Of a stretch of 50,227 bases of DNA, positions 28,231 to 37,504 are shown piece after piece. Source of the DNA: Symbiodinium natans (lineage: Eukaryota; Sar; Dinophyceae; Suessiales; Symbiodiniaceae); the NCBI GenBank assembly GCA_905221605.1, contig CAJNDS010000621.1, forward strand, positions 52,501-102,727. Reading direction: 5' to 3'. The first letter of the stretch is position 1, and each line of letters opens with the position of its first letter. Made by a program: the position numbers and the translations under genes. The notes under the pieces are model-generated. The model did not search any database. It saw nothing but the letters and a program-made list of their open reading frames with translations, and had not been told where the DNA came from.

Positions 28231-30550
28231 GCAGCCATTGCACCAAGCCCTTGTTGGTGAACTGTGCTGCCTTGTCCGAGTGAAAACGAAGAACAGGAAG
28301 GTTCAGGTTCCTGAGGTAGAGGACAATTCCCTGCACCACACTGGCCACAGTGCTTCCCTTGATGTCGGCCAGTCCATGTGCAAACAAGAGATTGGCTGCC
28401 TTCGGCGCCTTCACATCCTCCGGAATTTCTCTTGGCCTGGTCCCAACCACTATCTCCTTATCAGGGTCTTCAGCCTGCTCTGGATCAGGTACAGGACCAT
28501 CATCAAGTAGATCCGGCTCGTAGTCATCCCAGTCGATCCCCTCCTCTTCGACCAAACCAACACCACCTCCTTCGTCTTCGGCAAACGGATCTGCTTCACC
28601 CTCAGGCACCTCCACCTCAGGGTCATCCGCAGTCTCCTCCAGCTCGTTGGTGATGTAGGACTCCGGCAAAGTGTACTTCGCGACCAGCATGTAGCGAAGA
28701 TTGCGGTTTCGCTCCTGACGCCCCCTTCCATGTGGGTTTACCCCCAAGGTGCGGAAGGGGCCAGCTATATCGATGTTCAGGACAAACAAACTCGGGTGGG
28801 ATACGCGTATGGCCCGTGCAGTGTCTGGCGAGTTGGTAGAAGTGGAGCAGCAAGATGGTGATGCTGTCTCGCCCATAACTGTACTCGCCCCATTCAGGTT
28901 TCGCTCTGGTCCAGACCACACAAAGCCAGTCTTCTCTTCAGGGTGCTTGGACGCTAGCCTCGCCAAGCAGTACAGCAACTTCACCTGGGCAGACTTCACG
29001 AAGACGGCCTCATCCTGAGCAGGCCCATGTGCCCCACCGGCCACAATGCATTTCAGCTTGCCCTCGACCGCAGCCCATAGCAAGGCCTGGTAGACATCCT
29101 GCTCAATGTTACCAGCCACCTTCAACACCATACGTCCCTCCTTCTGCTCCAAGACCTTCAGGAAGCCATCCTCGTTCTCATGGGCAGGAAGGTGCAGGAT
29201 CCACTCGGGCGCCTGCAAGAAGGACTTCTTGACTCGTCGGGGAAGTGGAAGGGCCTTCAGGTAGTCCCAACCCTTTGCCAGGTTCAACTCCACACACAGC
29301 CTGGTCCTCAAAGCCTCAGGTAGCTCCCCAAACACAAGCCCCATCAACGCCTTCCAGAGAGCATTTCTCGATCCTGAAGCCACATAGTCGTCGAGATGCG
29401 TAGTCCACGGTGCAGTGTTAGCGCCCACCTTCAGGGCCTCCAGCTTCATCTGCAAGGTTTGCACCTCATCCCGAAACTCTTGAAGCTTGGCGTTCTCCAC
29501 CTGCTCGATGATCTTGTCGGCTTCTGCCATGGTGAGCTCCGGACATCCAGCCTTCACGCTGGTTCGCAGCACCCCAAGCGTTGGGTGCACAATCTTCATG
29601 CCCTTTCGTCCCCAAGATATCTCGCAACCCGCACGAACGAGATCTCCCATGGGCAACAAAGGCTGAGTCGTTGTAGACGGTGTGAGTATAGATCCCGCTG
29701 GCGTCTGGTAGAGCTGAGTCCTCTCGTTGTTGGCCAGCACCACACTCACCTGGTTTGCATCCTGAAGCTCATGAGGATCTCGAGGTTGACGAAGAATGTT
29801 CGTAGCCCCAGAGTCTATGAGCACCGTTGGCACATCCAATTCTGCCTTAAACATCCGAGGATCTCCTCCACGAGGTCGCACCACCACGTCTTCAACCCTC
29901 AAGGCTCTCAACCGAAGCTCATCCAGCTGCCTCTGGATCGATGCCAATCCTGGATGTCCTCCTCCAGCTCCTTCTCCCACCAAAGACCTCAGAGCTTGCG
30001 CTGCATCAGTCATCGCAGACTGGAGCTCAGGGTTGGGACTCGACGCTGAGGTTGTCGTGGACACCGGTGATGTCGGCTGTGGCTCAGGTTCCGACACCAT
30101 GCTTCTGGCTGCAGGCTCCTCCTTCGCCCGGCTCGGTTGGCTGTGGCCTCCACCACCGCCCTTTCCACCTGTAGAGCTCGAAGGTCTCGACGCCAAGGCC
30201 TTCGTCGGACAATCCGCCGCTATGTGTCCTTCACCTCCACATTCAAGGCAACGCCCACGCTTGGAGATCCCTTCGAAGGAGTGCTTGTCGCGACACGTTT
30301 TCCCTCGGCGACATCCTTCAGAACTTTTGGCGAACCACGGACAGATCTTCTGCTCGCCATCCTTTCCTTTTCCAAAGGCTTCTTTTCCTTTGCCCTTTCC
30401 TTTGTCTCGCTCTCTGTCCTTGCCCTTGCCCTTGTCCCGATCCTTGTCCTTGTCGCGGTCTGTAGCCCCATCCTCAACCTGCATAGGCTTGGCCTTGGGC
30501 TCTGCACCACGACTGCTTCCCATCACCATCACACCCGCCAGCGTCTCCAT
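28202..30550 (-). pseudogene. copia zinc fingers, protease and integrase core (N-terminal part)
   Basis: A 782-codon open frame from ATG. Residues 31-66 are a basic, D/K/G-rich tract. C70, C80, C86 and H90 form a CCCH finger, and C101, C104, H109 and C114 a CX2CX4HX4C knuckle. Protease is marked by VLIDSGATN with D246. Residues 447-545 have WILHLPAHE, QALLWAAVEGKLK and CIVAGGAHG, a possible relic of a methyltransferase-like domain. Residues about 559-582 come from the inverted 68-bp insert. The integrase core shows LNIDIAGPF (D594) and LRFHSDKAAQF (D759), separated by an acidic insert around 635-700. The frame ends shortly after WLHG, where the region with the catalytic glutamate should follow. 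The zinc-binding HHCC domain expected before D594 is not seen. Confidence 0.75.
28804..28871 (+). repeat. 68-bp inverted duplicate within the integrase region
   Basis: Perfect reverse complement of 27700-27767. It sits where the integrase zinc-binding domain would be expected and encodes an out-of-context peptide there. Confidence 0.95.
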
Positions 30551-31400
30551 CTCCCTTGAGATGCTGCTGGTACTGCGTGACAGTGGCCAACGTAGGCGAC
30601 GTGTCGACCATCAAAGCGTTCTTGACCAGGGATGTCCTGAATGCAGCGTCTGCATTCTTCTGCAGCACGCCCGCCACGATCACCGACAGCCCTCTAGCCA
30701 AGATCATCGGATCTGGGCAAGTGACAGCGATACCTTGAGCTCGCTGCATCCATCTCTCCCACTGACGCAAGCCTCAACGACTTCAGGAGGTGCAGCTTCT
30801 CGGACTCGCCCCCGGGGCAGTACTGAACATACAGCCGGTAGACGATCTTCACCGCACTGCGAGTACACTGCCTCGCCACCAAGTCCCTCCGGACTTCCGG
30901 TGCCAACGCTGCCAGCAACATTCCAGCAGCTCGGGCATTGACACGAGCGTACCGCCCGTCGTCCAAATCCATTCCAGAGGGCCCTTGCATAGCCAACCTC
31001 TGGTAGGGCGTACTTGCCACCCACTTCGCGTAGTGCAGCGAGACCTCGCTCTTGACGGCCTCCCACCAAGCACCACTTCCATCACTGAGGTCTCGCATCG
31101 GCCCGTCAATCAGCTCCATCCAGTCTTGAATGACGACCGGGCTATCCTCAGCGCCAGGAGGATCCAATGCCGGCAAAGCTGCAATCCCAGGCTTCACCTG
31201 CTCCGGCTGACCCACCTTCTGGTTCATCATGTTCAGCTGCGCCTGCTGGAGCTGCTGGATACCTGCGGCCAGCATTCCAACCAGTCCCGGCTGATCTCCG
31301 ATCCCTCCACCAAACGAGGAACCGCCCACATTTCCAGCCCCAGAACCAGCCGACTGGTTCGGGCCACGAGTTGCACTCCTCGGCAACTCCCTGCACTTTG
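30474..31400 (-). pseudogene. copia gag, capsid-like part
   Basis: From about 31380 one minus frame reads GIQQLQQAQLNMMNQ, PVVIQDWMELIDGPM, SGAWWEAV, then RAAGMLLAALAPEVRRDL and YVQYCPGGESEKLHLLKSL. Near 30760 the sense moves to another frame, reading RQWERWMQRAQGIAVTCPDP, ARGLSVIVAGVL and VDTSPTLATVTQYQQHL, and near 30550 it moves again into the zinc-finger frame. The order of tryptophan-, arginine- and proline-rich pieces resembles gag of dinoflagellate copia-like polyproteins. At least two frameshifts make this copy non-functional. Confidence 0.6.
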
Positions 31401-31500
31401 CGGTCCACCTCCATACGCTTGAGGACCTCCAGGTGCTTGAGGAGCTCCAGGAACTTGGCCAACTCCCGACACACCACCACTTCCAATCTGCTGGTGCCCT

Positions 31501-31790
31501 CCAGGTAGCTGAAAACCTTGTGGAATTTGAGGAACGCCAGGTAGCTGAGGACCATGTGGACCACGTGGACCTCCCGAAACGCCAGGTAGCTGAGGACCTT
31601 GTAGACCTCCCGAAACACCAGGTAGCTGAGGAGGACCTCCCAAACCACCAAGAAGCTGAGGACCTTGTGGACCTCCCGAAACGCCTGGTAGCTGAGGACC
31701 ATGTGGACCTCCCGAACCACCAAGTAGCTGAGGACCCTGAGGACCTCCCGAAACTCCATGTAGCTGAGGACCTTGAGGAACTTGAGGAAC
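31501..31790 (-). repeat. 36-bp minisatellite in gag
   Basis: About eight imperfect 36-bp units containing GTAGCTGAGGACC and ACCTCCCGAAAC. Because 36 is a multiple of three, every frame stays open. In the minus frame judged original it encodes 12-residue GPQLPGVSGGPQ-like repeats. Confidence 0.85.
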
Positions 31791-31961
31791 GCCAGCTCCC
31801 GGAAGACCACCTTGTGCTCGAGATGTCCCCGTGAAGTGAGCTACCTCCTCCCTGAGGTACTCCGTGAAGTGGATCATCCCCTGGCACCTGAGGACCTCCT
31901 GGAACTCGACCAACTCCCTGCTAGGCCTCGCCCCCAGACTGTCTCCCAAAACCAGCATTCA

Positions 31962-32924
31962 TCAGCTCTTGTACCTGTCTCGCAAAGCCACCACCTCGGT
32001 CTGCACCTGGTCTCTGCGATCTCTCATGTACTGTCCCAGCTGACGTTGCACTTCAACCCGAATTTCTGAAGACCCCGTAGACCCTTGCGACGCTTGCTCT
32101 CCATGAAGTAGAGGTCCACGAGAAGGCCAACTGTTCATTCTCTCCACCGCCCTCTGGTCAAACAACGCGGAGTGACCCCCACCTTCCACGTGCTGGGTCA
32201 TCACCTGTAGCTCTTCCGGCGGGGAGAAGTTCCAAGGCGATTGCCTGGCTGCCGACTGAGGTGTTGCTGCTACGGCTGCTGCTCTGCTGCTGTGGCTGCG
32301 GGGCGTTCCCGGGGCCTGATTGGGTGTTAGTCCTAAGGACCCTAACATCCTATCCCCTAAACCACCGCCACCAGTCGTCGTCGCTCGCAGAAAGTCTGTC
32401 AGCCTTGTCATCCATCCATATGCGCCCGTTCCAGTCTGGACATACCTCATCTCCAGTCCAGTTGTACGCGACGCAGCTGTCGGCGAACCAGCATTCGCAG
32501 TGCCTTCCATGGCGGTCTGCACCATCTGCACTGCACCAAATCCTTCGGCTGCCACTGCAGTCTCCAAGCCACCATTGCTGGACTCCAAAACCCTAGGTTG
32601 CTCCACCACTGGCCAGTTGTCATTGACCTGGTCCATCTCCAGGCCACCAGTAACACCAGGGTCTCCACCGCCCAGCACACCACTATTTGTCTGCCCATCG
32701 GCAACAGCAGGTGTACTCAGGTCTCCACCCTGAACCGGTCCCACAACAACTGCACCAGTCCCAATTGCACCAGCACCATCTGTACCAACTGTCAAAGATC
32801 CATAGTTCGGCCCAGCTGTCTCACCAACCAGCGTAGGGGAACTCAATAATCCAGCGGTTGCGCCCAGGCCGCTTGGGCTCATAACCTCAAGAGCACGGGG
32901 CTCTTGAGGTCCAGCAAACGACAT
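31962..32924 (-). pseudogene. copia gag, N-terminal part
   Basis: Open from an ATG in the 5' LTR (32922-32924), with a second in-frame ATG in the primer site (32880-32882), to TGA at 31962-31964. The protein is rich in G, S, T, P and A; near its middle it has YVQTGTGAYGWMTRLTDFL and towards the end a charged segment RDRRDQVQTEVVALRDRY. The sequence in another frame continues sensibly beyond the stop (QELMNAGFG), so a one-base slip probably ended this frame. This would be the amino-terminal, probably disordered, part of the capsid precursor. Confidence 0.55.
32871..32886 (-). promoter_or_regulatory. Primer binding site matching the initiator tRNA-Met anticodon arm
   Basis: Directly after the 5' LTR the minus strand reads GGTTATGAGCCCAAGC. 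Its complement contains GGG-CTCATAA-CC, an initiator-type anticodon arm with CAT, rather than a tRNA 3' end (which would give a TGG start). Drosophila copia is known to prime with a 5' half of initiator tRNA-Met cut in the anticodon loop; the same mode is inferred here. The ATG inside the site is in frame with the gag open stretch. Confidence 0.65.
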
Positions 32925-33216
32925 AGCAGCTTGGCTTGTCTGTGGCTCGGCTTGTACTCCTTGTACGAACACAGCTGCACCACCAGAGGCTCACTTTTCC
33001 TCACACTGCAGCACCGAAGTCCATCGGCCAGTCAGGCGGTCCTACCTCTACCACAGAAGGCGACCACACGACCACCACGGAACGCCAACACACAACAACA
33101 TGCGACCTGTTGCCTGCATGTCTTGTGCTGCAACTGCTTGTGTTCCGATGCCTACGGCATGTCCTGGAACCACAAAGCCAAAGCCACAGGTGCATCTCAT
33201 TCCACACCTTTCATCA
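32887..33216 (-). repeat. 5' LTR of the copia element
   Basis: 330 bp, same ends as the 3' LTR, plus 24 bp at about 32931-32957. An in-frame ATG for gag lies inside this LTR at 32922-32924. Confidence 0.9.
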
Positions 33217-33285
33217 TAGGGTTTAGGGTTTAGGGTTTAGGGTGTAGGGTTTAGGGTTTAGGGTTTAGGGTTTAGGGTTTAGGGT
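33217..33285. repeat. TTTAGGG array, right flank of copia element
   Basis: About ten TTTAGGG units (one GTGTAGGG variant) starting with the TAGGG target duplicate. Confidence 0.9.
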
Positions 33286-34554
33286 CCAGGGCAACCAACT
33301 CCGAAAAAGGGGTACCCCTTATTTTAGTCTGGGTACTGGGCTACCAAGGCAAGGGCAGATGTCAACACACCTGATGACTACGGTGATGCGCCCCTTTACG
33401 CCTGCATCAACTCCGGGACAGAAGAGGCGACCCAACTTCTGTTGGCCCACGAGGCGGACGTCAACGCAGAGGATGGCGATGGAATCTCTGCAGCCGTGCT
33501 GCAGATTATGCGGAGGAGGTTGCGGCGTAGGGGCAGTAGACTTAGCGAATCATGAACCACCGACGATCCTTGGCCTGGCCTTGAAAAAACGGTATTCTTT
33601 GCAGGATTGGATGCGCGAGCCTGAAACTAGTGTGTGCTTGCAAGACGATACCCCAGCCCCAAGCCAACAAGCAAGACAAACTCAAGCTCCCGCGCTTGGA
33701 TCCCTAGCCCCTCAAACCCCTCCGCTTGATTTTTCCAGATGTTCATGGCGTTGGGGCTTCCCATCCTCCCATGACTCGACAGTGCCTGCAAACCAGGCGA
33801 TTTGGCTCCCCGCGCTTTGCCCAGTGAAGCTGGATGGGGCCTCAAACATCAGCTTTGGTGTTAGGAGCGCTTGTAGCATTCTTGCAGGCTCAGGGTATGA
33901 GCTTTCACGTTCAGGCTTAGGGATCTGGTGGTTCCTTGAAGGCTTCCTGCGTTGAGGGTTGTTTTCCCAGGAATCCGAAAACAGCCTATAAAGAATTGTC
34001 CTAGATGCAGTGCTTCGAAGAGTTGTCGTTATTACCTATCTAGTCCGACTGTGGACGGTGCTGCCTCGCCTGGTCAGTCCGAGCAAAAAGTCACGGGTCA
34101 GGCCCTCTCAGAGACAGAGCCGCCATGAGCAGCCGTTGTCCGAGGTTGGAAGCCTTGTCCTGGCCACAAGATTCAGCCAGGCCTGCCAGTAGCGCTTCAG
34201 GAGCAGCTTGGACTTTCCGACAGGTATGCGACACCTGTTTGAGAGGGGACGGCGGTGAGTTTTACCCTCACCATGTGAACCCATGCCACTTGTGTCTGAG
34301 CCGCTTGAGGCTCGAAGGCTCAAAGCAAGCCAACGAGTTGCGGCCCGTGCCCGTGCCCTTTCCAGCGAGAGCCATGAGCCGAGGAAGCCGAGACATGAGC
34401 CGGACGTTGAGCCGAGCCAGGGACGACCACCGCTTTGCTTTGCTGCCGCCGAGCGAAGCCAGGCCATGATAAAGGGGGAGGGGATGTGAGGGTTGGGGCC
34501 GGGTTTCCCTCTGCAAAAAAAAAAGGATTCTGAGAAGCGTGCGCTGCTGCTTGT

Positions 34555-37112
34555 TGCGGAAGGCGCATCGTCGCAACGCTCGTCTGCCCAGCGGAGCTTC
34601 ATGTGGTGGATGGCGGAATCCAGCTGGGCGACGACGTGCGCCCCCGCTTCATGCACCTGACGCACCTGGAGCTGAAGCTCGGCCAGGCGTCGCAGTCCCT
34701 GCGGCTGGTCCCGGACCCGGAGAAGCACGGAGCGGAGGAAGACGGAGAGCTTCAGACGGTGCAGACCACAATCACACTCCCAGAAAGCATCACCCTTCCG
34801 GACGGAACCGCGGAGCGAACAAGAGTGCTGGGCTTCAAATTCTGGGAGGTCGGGAGCTCAGGAGGAGTTGCATGCAGGGTCCATCCACGCCAAGCGCAGA
34901 GTCGTGCAGCGATGCTGTTATAATGATATCTATAATGCGTGCGGCTGCACGCGAGCGGCATGAGGCTGTGGACCCCGAGACCGGCATCTCGAGGTTCCAC
35001 AACCCGCATGTGCTCCTGGACACCGGCGGCGTGCTGCACCTGGAGCCGCTGTCGAGACGCTTACTGAAATCACGCTCCGTAGAATTTGCTGGCAGACAGC
35101 GGTGGCTTCCGCCTTCCTTGGCTTCGCTCGAAAAAGAAGGTGGAGGTGAGCTGGGCGTCGCCAGCCTCGCCGAGGTCCAGAGAGCTCCGGTCGGGCGCAT
35201 TGTCAATTGTGCGTGTAGCGGTGTAAGTCATAGGCAAGCGCTCCCTGTCGAGAGGTGGTGGGCCTGAGGTGCCTGCGGGGAAGCGTCGAGCACGTCGTGG
35301 GCTGCATATATGGCACCTACAATGCATCCGCTTCCGCATGCAGCGCATGCAGCGTGACGACGGTCACAGGCGGCTCCTTCATGTTCTGGGTGGACCTCCT
35401 GGTCTTAACTTGCGCGCCTGAGTCGGGAATGTTATAGGTCTTCGGCCAAGCAATATTTCGCATGCCGCAAGCATGGGGCACAGTTCCGATTGACGGGATG
35501 CCCAGGCTCTGTTCTACATCGACGTGATCCTCGACGTCAAGCAGCTCCTCCTGTTCGAGCAGAGTGGCCTGTATGGCTACTTATGCCTTAACCTATCGGG
35601 CATGTCGCTGCCGCCCATCTTCACCGCAATTGAGGTGTGGCATTTTCTAAGCCACCCATCCATGTACCGCGACCATCTACAGTCGCGCCTGCACCCCCAG
35701 CTGCTGTTTATTCTGATGCTGCTGGCGATATTGAGCCAGACGCTGCCCCTCTTCTTGGTCGGGATCTCCGCCCACGCAAGGCAGCATCACGGCTGGGCAT
35801 CTGTGTAGTGACGCAGCAGTCGCAGTCATTTTTTTCGCAAGTATCCCGTGCCCAGGAAACACCCGCTGCTAGCTGGAGCCAAGGCTGCCGAGGCCTGTAG
35901 CTTTGGGGGATTTTCTGTGCCCTTGTGGCCCGGCGGGCACCAGAAGCCAGTAGCAGTGCCATCGTCATAGCATGTCTGTGTCAGGTGGCCGAGTCCGCCA
36001 TCTCCGCCTTGGTGCAAGCCAACTTCTTGCTCTCGGCAGTGGGCGGCATCGCCCAGATCGAAGAGTTAGAGCTGTCAGAAAGCCAGGTCGTCAGCCTCGT
36101 GCTGTCCGTGGCGGTATCCTGTCTGAGCCTTGGGCTCGGATTTGGGACCCGGGACAAGATCGACGCCGCAGTGCTGGGCCTGCCGGGCAAAGTGGACTGG
36201 GGAGTGACCCTGGCAGCGCTCGTCTCAGCAAGATCCTTGGAAGTGCTAAGCCGCATCCTGGCGCTCAACATCTTCCAGATCTCGGTGCGGGGCTTTCCCC
36301 TCCTCCGCTTCGGCGGCCTTGGGCTTGTGGGGCTACATCTTCTGGCCTCCAAGCTGCTCTTTCCGGACGCCTCCGCTGCGGACGTGGCCGCCCCTCGATC
36401 GCAGCCCGCGGGTTTTTTTGCTTGGTGGCAATGAAAACAATGAAAATGCGTTTCTTGCTGCAAGCCCCCTTGCCGGGGTGCTGCTGGAAGCTCCGCTGCT
36501 CAGGCCTCGGTGGTGGCGCACCCGGGGCAGGTCCTGGAGCCCAGCTCGCTCCTGCCCCTCAGGCCCCGGCCTGAAGTTCTCATGCACGGAGGAGGCGGGT
36601 GAGAGCACAGGTGCAAGTGCTGCACGCATCTGCGAGGCGCTCCTTGGTGCTTCACGTCCTGCTCGTGGGCGCGGCTGCCGGGGCACAGCTGTTCTTGCGC
36701 ATCAGCTCAGCTCCAGAAGCCTGCAAGGTCAGCAGGGTCGCTCTCCCACACAGCTCTCCCCTCCCTATCTTTTCCTCTCACTCTTTGTCTCTTGCATGGC
36801 GATTGAAAAAAAGCCGCCAAGCCAGCTCAGCTTGCAGCCTGCAGGTGCTGCCCGATGTGTTGCTGCTCGCATGGCTGGTGCCGGGCTTGGGCACGCCCTG
36901 AGACGCGCGATAGTGACCGATAATGCGTGCGAAGACACCGCGTTCCTGCACTCAAAGAGGCCGTGAGCTTGGCCAGCTGGCTGCTGCTCGCCTTGCTGAG
37001 CCACTTGGGAGAAGAAGCAAAAGGCGGCCTGCACCGTTGGTGCGGCCGGGATCGGGACCCTCGCTTCGTGGCCCTGGCAGCAGGCCCCCTTTTTGGCGCA
37101 GCGCAAGCTTGA
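34555..37112 (+). CDS. Multi-exon membrane protein, XK-related-like (copy B)
   Basis: Same exon order as 4165-6721: readable blocks at 34555-34848 (ends WEV at GTCGGG), about 34960-35080, 35255-35398, 35516-35790 (LFYIDVILDVKQLLLF), 35985-36432 (VAESAISALVQANFLLS; RSLEVLSRILALNIFQ), 36601-36728, 36838-36901 and 36931-37112. Changes from copy A are partly synonymous; clustered amino acid changes occur in the loop after SQSRL (HPQLLFILM against SPKLLHALM) and at GYLCLN against GYLYLN. Several hydrophobic helices suggest an integral membrane protein; the XK-related (lipid scramblase-type) assignment is by motif resemblance only. 33651-34550 upstream is shared with copy A and has no confident exon. 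Confidence 0.5.
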
Positions 37113-37504
37113 ATTAACCCAAACAGTGTGCGGGTTCCTGTCACTCTCCCCTTGCCATGCCTCGGCACCGTGCGCATTGAAAGGGCGCGAGCGATGACCC
37201 TCTTGGTGTTTTCTGCGTGCCCGTGGTGCTCTCGCATATGATATGTATAAGCGACATGAGCGTTGCACACACTATCAAAAGCATTAAAAAACCCTATTGG
37301 GCTCTAGCATGGATTGGCTTCGCGTGGCTCCGTGCTTTGGAGATTTACGTTTCGCGGCGTTGCAAGAGCATGACGCTCTCGTCTCGGTCCCGTGCCCGTG
37401 CGGGGGGATGCTCCCCACGAGGTGCACCAGCTGCCATCACCTTTTGGGTGCTCTTGAAGTGTTCTTGGCGTGGTCTGCTTCGGCTTGTCTTGCGACTTCT
37501 GGCA

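Larger units (their letters stand above)
22583..33216 (-). mobile_element. Ty1/copia retrotransposon, degraded, with accessory domains
   Basis: A 10.6-kb LTR element in the order protease, integrase, RT, RNase H, which defines Ty1/copia. LTRs are 32887-33216 (5') and 22583-22888 (3'); TAGGG duplicates flank it at 22578-22582 and 33217-33221. A half-tRNA-type primer site follows the 5' LTR and a purine tract precedes the 3' LTR. Internally it carries gag with a 12-residue repeat region, tandem CCCH and CCHC zinc fingers, protease, a relic of unknown fold, integrase, a putative 2OG/Fe(II) oxygenase-like domain, RT, RNase H and a C-terminal hydrophobic segment. Frames break near 31965, 31918, 31380, 30760, 30550, 28230 and 26715, and a 68-bp inverted copy disrupts the integrase region, so this copy is not autonomous. 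Near-identical LTRs suggest recent insertion. Confidence 0.9.
21166..33555 (+). pseudogene. Ankyrin-repeat gene fragment, copy B (split by insertions)
   Basis: Four exons are readable in order. About 21166-21314 reads DLAETPLCLAVKAG, then after a frame slip AALLLQAAADVN, and ends at a GC donor (TCGG|GCAAGG). 21598-21701 reads EDDYNAITPLSL, slips one base, then MVKLLLRHGADPNAGNG, and ends at TGG|GTTTAG. 21850-22320 holds SPLMACLAENE, the telomere-like insert 21925-22202, then KKILEELLASRADVNF, ending GCGAT|GTAAGT. 33354-33555 reads ADVNTPDDYGDAPL to TGA. The last junction restores a codon exactly (AT+G), and exons 1 and 2 also join in phase. Two single-base slips indicate decay or sequencing error. 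The last intron contains the 10.6-kb copia element. Ankyrin repeats bind proteins; the 5' part of the gene was not found. Confidence 0.7.

Noticed and set aside
27455-28510. 351-codon plus-strand open frame
   Set aside because: It is antisense to copia integrase and the oxygenase-like region, whose motifs read on the minus strand; GC-rich DNA keeps the opposite strand open.
28749-29018. Plus-strand frame containing MARAVSGELVEVEQQDGDAV
   Set aside because: It is created by the 68-bp inverted duplicate; the real coding copy is at 27700-27767 on the minus strand.
29796-30941. 381-codon plus-strand open frame
   Set aside because: Antisense to the zinc-finger/protease and gag frames of the copia element; no domain is recognised on this strand.
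32904-33233. Plus-strand open frames in both LTRs
   Set aside because: They lie within the LTRs and are identical at both ends because the LTRs are, not because a gene is conserved.
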